Assembly (NCBI RefSeq): GCF_043641665.1
Contig: NC_092203.1
Location: forward strand, 11,017,873 to 11,081,872
DNA: 64,000 nucleotides
Direction of reading: 5' to 3'
Source: Enoplosus armatus
Taxonomy: Eukaryota; Chordata; Actinopteri; Centrarchiformes; Enoplosidae
Shown one piece after another: positions 25,025 to 35,516 of this stretch; position 1 is the stretch's first letter, and each line of letters opens with the position of its first letter. The translations under genes and the position numbers were made by a program. The notes beneath the pieces are model-generated. The model saw only the letters and a program-made list of their open reading frames with translations. It searched no databases and was not told where the DNA came from.

Positions 25025-25030
25025 AATAAA
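25025..25030 (+). terminator. AATAAA poly(A) signal, proximal candidate for ahr2
   Basis: Canonical hexamer 323 nt after the ahr2 stop, followed by AAG-rich sequence without an obvious GT-rich element. It would give the shortest 3' UTR. Confidence 0.35.
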
Positions 25031-25304
25031 AGATAACGGATGAAAGTAAATTTGAGAAAGTTTGAGAAAACACAAGCAAAGGGACATGTGGAGGTTTCTT
25101 TCTACGTCGATGGAAAGTTTGGCTGCTGTCATCAGTCATCGTCAGCCAACTTCTCCCCATGATTTCATTTATTGGATCACAGTTTTTTTAAAAGGGAGAA
25201 TGTCTCCAAAATGTCCACATTATTGGTCATGTGTTCATAAGAATATTTAGATATATGGGAATGAAAAAGAAAAGTTTCGAGAAAGTAACCAAGTCAACTC
25301 CCTC

Positions 25305-25736
25305 GTCCTCATCCTTGAAGTCTTTTCTCTCGTAAAACCATCTCCTACTGTTTGAAAACAAAGCCTAAATCTGACCTTTGTGTGTTTTCGAGTGTCTTTT
25401 TTGCCTCAGTTTGAGCTGTAATGGGCTCATTATTGGCCAAAGTGGGAAAAACACCCACTTCAAGTGTAGTTGCAGCGGGTGTTTTCTGCTCTCAGGCCAC
25501 AAGGGGGCTGCATTGAGCCTGTTCCACACTGGAAAGCAAACTGTAAGAAGCGACACAACAGTGACAGATGAAGGTATTCTGTGTGAATGTGGAAGTTATT
25601 CAGTCTGGCAGAAGCAAGAACAGCATGTTGCATTTTATGATCCTGGAGGATCGTGGGACACTTTCAAGTGCTGCCATTGTAGTTTCCAACTGTGACTAAG
25701 ACTATGGCAGTCTTGCAAGACTTCAAGGATGAGGAC
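25305..25736. mobile_element. element bounded by perfect 20-bp inverted repeats (MITE candidate)
   Basis: GTCCTCATCCTTGAAGTCTT at 25305-25324 is the exact reverse complement of 25717-25736. The 392-bp interior is non-coding. The size and ends fit a non-autonomous DNA transposon inside the ahr2 3' UTR. No clear target-site duplication was seen. A similar string (gtcctcgtctttgaagtctt) occurs near 11,266. Confidence 0.5.
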
Positions 25737-26579
25737 TACGTGGGTGGTTTGGTGCTTCTCTCCTCCGATAAAGAGCTTTTCAGTGGGAAGCATCCACAGC
25801 TGTCTCCCTCACAGTGGACGAGACGGTCCCAGACCTGAATGAAAGTTAAAAGAAAGAAGGCTGAGACGACCTCCTGTTAAACCTCTGCCGTCTCTGATGC
25901 ACAAACACCTTCCTCCACTAAAAATCTGTTTTCTATTTTGAGCGCTCAGAAGGATAAAATATATCTACTTTACTTTTGGCTGGTTTTGTCCTTTTGAAAA
26001 TGCGTCTTGATTAAGTTCATTTCAACAATTTACTGCCCCAGAGAGGGAGATTTTCTTTGCAGACAGGGTATAAAAATAAAAAAACGCACAACAACGTCAC
26101 AGCATCATCCTACTAACAGACGATTTAAAACGAGATGATTCAGTGAAAACAGCTGCTTTGTTAGTGTCTCTTTCATATATTTTAAAAGCATTCAGTCAGA
26201 GCTTTTTGTCATTGAGCCAGTTTCGTTTCTTCTTCATTTTCCTTTTCTTTGATATTTCTGTGTTGTTGTTTTTCCCGTTGTAAGGGAGAAAAAAATACAG
26301 ACGGTGCCTTAAAGTGACAGAACTGTTTGAAACTGTAAAGGGACAGTCTGTTGACATTTTAAAACATTTCCACCGGGAATATTTGCAACAAAAAAAAAGT
26401 GTTGCGGATATTTGAAACCAAAGTTCCACTTGTCCTTGCCTTAACTTCACCAAGCCAATTATTGAGATTGTTTGCACTATTCCTTTAAAGTGTTTGGACT
26501 TGCCAAAGCATAGTGAAGAGGAAATAATTAACAAATCCTCCAAAGAGCTTTATTTCAAAAAGAGATGTGTTTGATAACA

Positions 26580-26585
26580 AATAAA
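26580..26585 (+). terminator. AATAAA poly(A) signal, middle candidate for ahr2
   Basis: Canonical hexamer followed by GATGATTTTAG and a T-rich region. It implies a 3' UTR of about 1.9 kb. Confidence 0.4.
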
Positions 26586-28053
26586 GATGATTTTAGTACA
26601 TTTAACAAACTGGATCATCTAGATTTTATACATATTGGATCATAAACTTATTTTTATGGCTTATTTGAATAGAACTCAACTTAAATTAATTATATTTTTA
26701 CTTCTGAGAGTCAAGACTAAGCAGATTTACTCAAAATGAAAGACCAGGATGTTCATCAGTCTCTCTGTAAGACACTGATTGTGACAGTGGACCCCTTTAT
26801 TCATGTTTTCCACAACAAATTTCCGTCCTCTTCCTCTTTCCTGTTTCTGTCTTTGTGGTTAATTTATCGACGTTCTCGCTCGGACCGGGAGTATCGGCGA
26901 TCGTCCGGCAGCGAAACACAGAAGTAAAACGGTTAAAGGCAGCTATTGTATATTTTAAATGAGAAAAAAAAAAAAGGAAAGAAATGAACTCTTCACAAGG
27001 GGTGGAAACTTCAAGTGCCTTTTAATTGACCTCTTTTTGATTGTCTGTTAAAAACAACACGATTCAGCACTTAGATTGAAAAGAAACAGCATGAGAAAGC
27101 CTCAAACTGCAAGAAATGTGTGTCGCTTCATCCAGTACTGAGCCATGAAATCTGATTTTTGTTCAAGCAAGTTCTATGTCACTAGTTATCAGCACTTCTG
27201 TACTTTAAAAAAACAGTTCTCCTAGAATAAGTCGTTTTCAGCTGATTTTAGAAGCTGCAAGACAAAAGTAGTGATAGCAAACTTGAATATTTGACTTAAA
27301 TACCAAAATAGAAGTCAGTAAAGCCAACTGTGATGCTTTATTCTCGAGGATACCAAAGGGACAAGACAGAATACAGATGTACTGCAGGGCTTCCCATCAG
27401 AGATGGAAACACAGAAAAAGATTTCTGCACATAAAACAGCAGGAAATCGACCAGAATGATTGTAGTGGTGGTTTCACCGAGTGTGAAAATGTTTTGATAT
27501 TCACAAACTAGAATTATGCTGCGTTCATGTCATATGGGAGTTACCGTAATTAACAGTTTCCAGCTTGTAAATAGCGTTCAACATCCAAAGTCGCACTTAA
27601 AACTGGGAATTTTTCTGATATCCAACTTAAGTACTTAAGCATAAGAAAGTATAGAAAGACAAACAAATATGGCCGCCTCATCAGCCAAAGTCTGATTTAA
27701 GGTAATAAAAATGGATATAGTGTTGTTATTATTATCAACACACAGTATTTTTAACTCACACAACCAACTCTACTCTCAATCATGCAACTGTTTTGATAAT
27801 CAATTAATCGTTTCAGTCAATTTTTAAAAAATAATTTAAAACAAATGAAATAGTGACAAAATGCCAAACGTCAAACGAAACGGGGCGTGTTTTAAGACGT
27901 CACGTGGACTCTGGGAAGTTGCAAGGGACATTTTTCACTATTGTTTGACATTTTATAGACTAACAATCAGTAGAGTAATCGACAATGAAAATAATCCTTA
28001 GTTGCAGCCTTAAATACTATCTTTGCTATCCATCTCATATAATGTGAATGCAG

Positions 28054-28087
28054 CATTATATATATATATACATATATATATATAATG
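28054..28087. repeat. 34-bp AT palindrome
   Basis: Two 16-bp arms (CATTATATATATATAT and its reverse complement) are separated by AC. It could extrude as a cruciform. It lies 64 bp before the MITE-like element at 28151. Confidence 0.85.
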
Positions 28088-28150
28088 TCTTAATTATGAC
28101 TTGGAGGTTGACATGAACACTGGTTACAAGTCAGAAACAAGTCAGTCACT

Positions 28151-28319
28151 GTGTCCCAAATCTATACTACATACTAATTTAAGTATGCAGTATGTACTAC
28201 ACACAAATCGTCCTAGTACTGTATACATTTCCTTTGTGCATTGCATTGTGGGAAAATTGTGCCTTCTGGTTTGAGTGTACTTCATTTTGTCGTCAGTGTG
28301 TAGTATTGATTTGGGACAC
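28151..28319. mobile_element. 169-bp MITE-like element with 23-bp terminal inverted repeats
   Basis: The left end GTGTCCCAAATCTATACTAC and the right end (…TAGTATTGATTTGGGACAC) are inverted repeats with about 21 of 23 matches. The TGTCCCAAAT ends and the internal AAGTATGCAGTATGTACTA string resemble a MITE family common in teleosts. No convincing target-site duplication. Confidence 0.6.
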
Positions 28320-29556
28320 GCCACATGATGTGAATGCTCATTAGCAACAAGCGCCTGCCCCCTTCTCTTGGAGTTGGCATTCTGGGTAATGTAGTAAACC
28401 ACTAACTGCAGTAGAAGTAAAGGAGGCAGGTTGAGTTACAGTGTTTTTATCACTGCTTTGGCTCAATTTTCATATGTTTCAATGTGCAAAACTCTTTTAG
28501 GCTCAAAATCTCATCAATGTCATTTTCAATCATTGTTGCATTTTAAGATCATTTGGTTGTTATGGTATTGTAGTTTATTTACCAAATGTGTTTTATTACT
28601 GTAACTATTACAGTAAATCTACAGGGCAAAAAAATGTGACAGTATATTAAACATTATACTTTTTTAGAAATAATAAACCACAATTTACACAGACACTCAA
28701 TACATTACAACATTTGGACAGCAAACAAAGGGAAAGGAGTGATTTGTGTGATTTAGTGTTTTGCACTTTGTATGTAAGGACAGCATTTTGTATTCAAAGA
28801 TAAGTGTCTGAGAAAATTGAGCCAAAGCAGTTGTAATTAAAATGTGAATGATAATAAAGCGCCCCCAAATCCCCAAATGTCTCCCCATGCAGATCACTGT
28901 TGATGTTTTTGTGAACTTCAAGTTTCAACACATCCGCAATGAGCTTAGAGGACATTTTTGACAATTTGGTGGTGCTATTAGCTGCTATTACAAAATCACC
29001 AAGTGTGCCTTGACAGCAGATTCACCAAAAATCATAAATTAAACCAAAAATCAACACAGACGGATGGTATTCATCGACACAGGCTGAATTTAGAACGCTC
29101 AGTACAAAATGAAGCCCGGAGGTGTGTGATTTTTCACAGCTCACCTTCTCCTCTTTAAAATCCAGAGTGCTTTCATAGAAATATAGATATATCTCGTTGC
29201 TTGCTTCTTGATTAAAAAAACAACAAAAAAGCCTTTCTTATTATACTTTTATTTTTCAAACCCCAGGAAGCCAAGGCTCCAAATTGCAGTATCTTTGTGT
29301 ATCTGTATATAAATATATATATTTGTCTTTTTTTCTCAAAATACATATTGTCATATATTGTGTATTTTAATTGCCTTAACCTGACTCACGCCTATCATTT
29401 TTTGTACATTTTCTGCACAGCATATACATATGTAACCTCTTGTTATGATGTTTTTTTTTTGTAACTGTTCAACTTATTATATCTTGTGGATTTGCCTTCA
29501 ATATTTCGCCTTTATCAGTGTATGAGTGTCTGAGTCAATATTTTCATGCTGACCTT

Positions 29557-29562
29557 ATTAAA
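29557..29562 (+). terminator. ATTAAA poly(A) signal, distal candidate for ahr2
   Basis: Common variant hexamer followed by a GT/CT-rich element (ggtgatctgatgacagtctg) at the usual distance. The 250 nt upstream are T-rich with TGTA and TTGTA motifs, as is usual near distal poly(A) sites. Confidence 0.4.
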
Positions 29563-29580
29563 GGTGATCTGATGACAGTC

Positions 29581-30880
29581 TGCTCTGTCCTCTGAGCTCT
29601 AAATACATGTTTTTTTATTGTGATATTTTAACTGAAGAATGTCAGAAAATTTGAAAAAAATATAGGAAATTTGGTGAGAAGGGAAAACTTAGTGTTCATG
29701 TCTTTGTGGGTATTTTCTTACTTTTCTGAATGTAGTTTGATGGAAAAAATACAGGTGGTATGGTTCAATAAGCTCGACTCTAATAGGAGATAATGAGAAA
29801 ACTGCACCTATTTTACTTTTCATAGCCAATTGTTTTTTTTTGTTGTTTACTCATTTAGGTATTGGAAAAATTAGCATCAATTCAACATGATTTTTTTTAA
29901 TGTTGTAGTTAATAGCAATGTGATGATCTACAGTGTCCACAAGATGGCACTGTAACTTTATTTAGTGAACATGTTTGCGCTGTAATGCATCTGCTCCCAG
30001 TTAAGCCGATAATGGTTTTCAATGCAGGACCAGGTCTTATATTGCCTTATACTTTGAGACTTAACTAAAATGTCCCCCAGACTTGGAAAGATAGATGTTA
30101 TGACAGTGATATCGTCTCATTAAAATTAAAAAAAAAGTGCCTGTAAAGTAGACAAAACTGCTGAAAAACTAAACTAACATGTATCCAGTGGGTGTGACCT
30201 TTGATATTTTTAGTTTTCTTAACTCATAAAAAGCGATAATATATCCTTTAATATGAAGTACTCACAGCCTTTACTTAGAAGTAAAAATAGCAATACCACA
30301 AAGTAAAGATATTTTACTAGATATTTACTTTTAGCAAAGTGTAGCATAATACACAGTACAGTATATTATAGTTTTGGATTATTATTAGGGATGCATTAAT
30401 AAGCCTAATTTTTATGTTTTAGCTGGTCAAGATGGAGCCAATTTTAACTACTTTATATACTCTTGGTTAGTTTATTCCACAAATGAAACATATTTAAACA
30501 TTTTATAAGCTACCCTTATGTTTTGTGTCTAAAATATTTCTCTCGAAAGTCGTAGCTGTTGAATAATTGCAGTAAAAATTAAATTTCCTCTGATATGCAG
30601 TGATTTTTAGAAAAAACTATTGAAATGTAGCTCAGTTTGTTGGTTAGCGCTACACATAGTAAAGTAAAGCTAGATGTTAATACAAGTACAGTGAGAAATA
30701 GTTGCTTTGAACTACTGTATTAATCCTATATAAATAAATAAAATCATATTATACAAAATGACACCAAATATAGATATTTATGGAAATACTAGAACAGCAC
30801 TATTGATTTATTACAAGTCTTCATCGAGATGTATCCATGGAGATTAAATTTAAAATAAAAGTCGACCGTTAATTTTTCCC
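29581..30880. other. AT-rich spacer between ahr2 and ahr1
   Basis: No coding potential and no strong repeat. It contains only short poly-T/poly-A runs. The distance from the ahr2 stop to the ahr1 start is 6.8 kb, and only about 1.3 kb if the distal poly(A) site is used. Confidence 0.6.
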
Positions 30881-31200
30881 TACGTCACCTTTGACCCGCC
30901 GCGCGCTCCCGACGTCAAATCAGTGCCCGGGAAGCGCGCGCTGGTCGTAGAAGAGAGCAGCCGCAGAAAGGTGCGGGAGGACAGGACCGCAGCACGGAAA
31001 TTTAACTTTTAACGCTTTAATTTTAACGCCTTTTTGGTTTTTAACTTCGTCCTCAGGATGTGAAGTTTTAACGGAGGTTTTTATTGTCCGCGGGAGTTGA
31101 CGCCATGGACGGAATAACCGGAGAACCTGCGACTGTAACGTTACTCCTGTGATACTCCAGTAACACTTCGACTGGGAGCTTTTAATGCGTCTGTTTTATA
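30880..31200 (+). promoter_or_regulatory. ahr1: CpG-rich ahr1 promoter and 5' UTR
   Basis: An abrupt GC/CpG-rich patch in AT-rich surroundings, with GCGCGC strings near 30,900 and 30,935. It carries CRE-like TACGTCA (30881-30887) and GACGTCA (30911-30917), and a DR1-like site on the minus strand (GGGTCA-A-AGGTGA, 30885-30897). No TATA box is evident, as expected for an AHR promoter. The transcription start is not determinable but probably lies near 30,950. Confidence 0.6.
31105..31152 (+). other. upstream ORF in ahr1 leader (15 codons plus TGA)
   Basis: ATG in a strong Kozak context (gacgccATGG) encodes MDGITGEPATVTLLL and stops 373 nt before the AHR1 start. If it is in the mature leader, it should limit translation of AHR1. 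Confidence 0.5.
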
Positions 31201-31525
31201 GTGAGTTCATACGGTGACATTATCTGTGTTTAGCTATGGCTTCTGTTTTATCTCCTTTTATATCTCTAAAGCGTTGAATTGCCTTTAGAATAACGACTAA
31301 GTTTTAACCAGACGTTTGCTAACGTTAACGGTAGCGTAACGGTTCTGATATTTTATATTTAACGTTAGCTTAATGAAAGCAGATGAATCACATGCCTGTG
31401 ATCCCTGTGAGTGCTACTGGTTTCTATCGGACATCTACTGGATTCTACTGTCTGCAGCCTGTTTAAATTCAAGTTTATGGATTTCCTCCAGCTTCACTGT
31501 GAATAACTAAATCAACAATAACGAC

Positions 31526-31566
31526 ATGTATGCTGCACGGAAAAGAAGAAAACCGGCGCAGAAGGG
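31526..31566 (+). CDS. ahr1: ahr1 exon 1: start and basic NLS
   Basis: Encodes [14 protein letters not shown], with the last codon split in phase 2 before a GTGAGT donor. RKRRKP is the first half of the bipartite nuclear localisation signal. The start has G at -3. It is too short for ORF finding; it was placed by homology and by phase agreement with exon 2. Confidence 0.9.
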
Positions 31567-33413
31567 GTGAGTTTATTTACATTATTACTGTTACTGACAC
31601 TGATTCTGGTCGTTTTTTACTGTGTCTGATAAATTAATACAGAGTTATTGAAAACGTAATCTATAATCCCCCAACATTCATATGTGAAGTCTGTGTTTTT
31701 ATATATTGAACCCCAAGTCGACAGTTAAAAAGAAAAAAGCTCAATATTAACACTAGAGCTTGACTGATACCAACATGCATTCTTTAGAATAATAATTGAA
31801 AAAAACATAAATAGATCAACATACATGCATATCAATACCAATATATCTATCATCAGCTGATAGTATAGCTTAATAATATATCTGTCAGGCTCTAATTAGC
31901 ACCACACCAAAGAAATAAGTAACATAAAAGGTAATCAATATGTGAATAATCCAATTTCAGTGGAAAAAATACAACTCCCCCAGGTCATAATTTGTGAAAA
32001 AAAAATGCAAGTAAGAAATTAAAATGAAATGAAAATATTAAGCAGAATAATCAATAATGAAATAGTCGCTTGTTGCAGCTCAAATTTTTCAACCAGCATT
32101 TTGGTCACAATTCTTTAATAACCAAATTTAAGGAATCTTTAACAAAATGTTTTTTGTGTGTGTTATGGGTTTATGTTTCTGTCACATATCAATAACGGTA
32201 TCAGCCTCAAAATGCAGTGTTGGTGAGGTTTTAGTAAATAATATGCAAAGACAATTCTTTCCTTGATATCAGTATGGCATCAATATTGGCCTCATATAGT
32301 AGTCTACGCCTAGATGTGACTCATTCTGACACTCCTGAGGTAACAATAAATCTCATATATCACAATACTTCCTTAACATCCAGAGTCAAACCGACCCCAA
32401 CTGAAGGCGCCAAGTCCAACCCGTCCAAACGCCACCGCGACCGTCTGAACTCAGAGCTGGACCGCCTCGCCAGCCTGCTGCCCTTCCCTGAAGACGTCGT
32501 CTCCAGCTTAGACAAGCTGTCCATCCTGAGACTCAGCGTCAGCTTCCTCCGTACCAAGAGCTTCTTCTCCGGTAGGAAACACAAGGCTGTAATGAAATAT
32601 ACTGCACTCATCCACTGATGCTTAAGTCAACCAGTCGGCTCAAACACCAGAAGATGTAGACTTGTGGTGGTCTGCATGAGAAAATATAACAACATGCTCA
32701 CACGAAGCAGCATATCATGAGTTCTAAACTTCTTTGGCAGCATCAGCAGTACTTTAAAGGAGGTGACGATGATGAATCTTGAAACAGAGACAGATAGAGA
32801 AAGAAAATGAAGCTGGAAAATGTCAGTCTGTAGTCTTGAAACAGCTGCTCGCCCTTTTCCTTCTCCGCCTCCTGCAATACTGAAATAGCTTTTCACACCT
32901 CACACAGGACCTGCGGACACAGAGGCTGAAAAACATGCAGGAACAGACAGGAGTGGTCAAGGTTTCAAGTAAAAACAAAGAAGGTCAGAGAGAGTTTCTG
33001 GAGGCCAAGTCAGACAAGTCCTTCCACCACAACAAAGTGCAAGACTGTGAAATGAATCAGGTGTGAAAGTGAATTTGAAAACCCCAATTCAAGCCTCTTG
33101 TTTTCCTCATATTTGAGACTTAAAAAGCTCAAGAAATATCACAGAAATAGAAGTTTTGGGGGGAGAAATAGAGCTCGAAATAAAGCTCTGTACTATATGA
33201 ACCTTATAACTCATCACATAACTATTTTCTCCCCAAGAAATATTTGTTCTTTACCCTCAATGATATGTATTATATCCAGATTGTTATCATATTTGGACCA
33301 CACAGCCTCTCAAAGTGGAGTACAGGTTCTGTTTAAGAAGTGGTAAAGTGCAGAGGATTTACTTTGTCAAAGAGTTATCAGGCTTACAGGCATAGCAGAT
33401 GGATTTTAGGATG

Positions 33414-33462
<49 letters not shown>

Positions 33463-35443
33463 ACAGATTTGCTGTTAAAGGCAGATTGTAAGTGTGTCCA
33501 AAAACAACAAACAGCCTTCAGAAATCAATGCTGAATCCTACATTTGCAGTGGAATCTACTGTTGGAGGCTGAACTCGGCCTTTTAAAGCATTGATTACCA
33601 GCTCAAACTACTTCCAGTTCACTTTCCAGCACCAATTGTAGTTTAAAACAGCTTTGACTTTATGCGTGAGGTGTTTTTGAGTTGAAGATTGATCCTGAAA
33701 ATCAACCTGATTTTCTGTAAATGTCCAACTGAAATTAAACGGCATCTTTTGACATGAACATGAACAGCCACCAATCAAACATTAACTGGTTACAAGCGCC
33801 AGCTGATGTGTTCAGATCCTCTCAGCCAAGATCAGACGTTTATTGATGTGTCCAATCAGCTTCTTATTATCACAATATTATCTATTTTTTTATGATGTTT
33901 TAAAGACATATCTTGGCATATTACTCACACTGAACTATTTGAGGTTACAGTAATTAACAGTTCAGCAGACACCCAACCATTTTCATCCTTTAAACAGCTA
34001 CACCTGCAGCAACACCTGCGATGCTGATTAAAAACACATCACAGCTCTGTGCCACATGCTGTCCCTGCAGAAACAGGCCAGCAGACCCACTTCTCTGTCC
34101 AAGTGCATGAACCGTGGACGACCCCCTCTCATCGTAATGTCTTCATACAACCTCAACGTATTGTAGGTCAGCTCCTCTCGCCCGTGGCCATGAGACGACC
34201 CTTGTCCCAAAGTCTCAGCCACACAGTAATGTAGGTCTGAAGAGACTGCAGCATTACAGTGAGCAGAGAGGAGGTGGGAGGAGGAGATGAAAGCCTCGGA
34301 GAATAAAAACACGGCGGGATAATCCACTCATGGCCGCTTTACAGACCTTTTGAAGAAAGAAGGGGGGAGACAGATGCCCACTTTTAAACTTTTGACTCCT
34401 GCAACCTTTGATAAACCCCTGTTTTTATACTTTTTTCTTACAGTTGTAGTCCATCGTGTATTTAACTTGTTCTTTGCAGGGAACTGAGTTTGACATGATT
34501 TTAGTCAGTCCTCATGTTGGTCTCTCTGTAAGCAAATGGAAGAATTAGGTTAGGTTTAGGCGAGATCACACACAGACAGACAGACAAATTCCTCCACTCC
34601 CTCTGCTGCTATTTCTTGATATCTACTGACCTAGCATTAGCTTGCCAGCTACATGGCAGGGACAGACTATAATAACTCCCTTTTCACAATGTAGACATTT
34701 AGTTCCAAGTTGGGAAAATACCCGCTAGCAGAGGAAATATAGCTAACAGTAAATATCCACCCATCCCGCAAGACGGGACTGGATCTCTCTGAAATCCCTC
34801 CCGTGTTATTTAGTCTACATGACTACATTTAGGCTACATGTTTGAATTTATTATACATAAAAATCATCACATGAATCAATAAATAAAGACGCTTTTTTAT
34901 TTAATGAATCAAGGTTAAAATATTACCGTAGGTATTTATATATTTATTGAATATTCAGACTGAAGGACTCATCTGTTAGATGGGAGAAATCAAGTGTCAC
35001 TGGTCTAATTTGTTCCCTTGTCTCAGACTTTGTGTAGATTCAAAATGAACTTTCAACTTCCCAAAACTTTTCTTTGAACTTCAGCTTGTGTTTGTTGTTT
35101 TTCTGCGTCAGACTTTCTTCCACCTCATGAAGCAGCAAATGCAGGAGAAGAAAAAGCCAAATATGTTTCTGTGGAGGTCAAGACTTGATGCTGCGTTCAG
35201 GACGCCTGGTAAAACTGGCAACTCTACGGTTCACTTGCTATCACATTTACTCAACAACAACTATCAGTTCTCCTCAGCTGCACCAGACGAGCTCAACTTG
35301 AACTGTAAACTTTATTCATAAAGCAAATCCCTGTGTTCACATCCATCCACTGTAATTACAATACGAGTATTTCCTTTTGTTATAAGCAGCATTTATCTTT
35401 CAAAGTGAAGGGACGTGGCACAATAGTCAGATTGGTGTCATTC

Positions 35444-35516
<73 letters not shown>

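Larger units (their letters stand above)
24703..29580 (+). other. ahr2: ahr2 3' UTR and downstream flank (maximum extent)
   Basis: Non-coding after the TAG. Candidate poly(A) signals lie at 25025, 26580 and 29557. The last precedes a T/G-rich stretch and would give a UTR of about 4.9 kb. A 20-bp inverted repeat (25305/25717), an AT palindrome (28054) and a MITE-like element (28151) lie inside. The true end is not decidable from sequence alone. Confidence 0.55.

Noticed and set aside
25378..25695. 105-codon frame in the AHR2 3' UTR, Cys-rich
   Set aside because: Lies wholly inside the inverted-repeat-bounded element and has no recognisable domain; not a transposase.
34028..34327. 99-codon minus-strand frame in AHR1 intron 2
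   Set aside because: No recognisable motif, no adjacent coding exons and no promoter features; length is compatible with chance.
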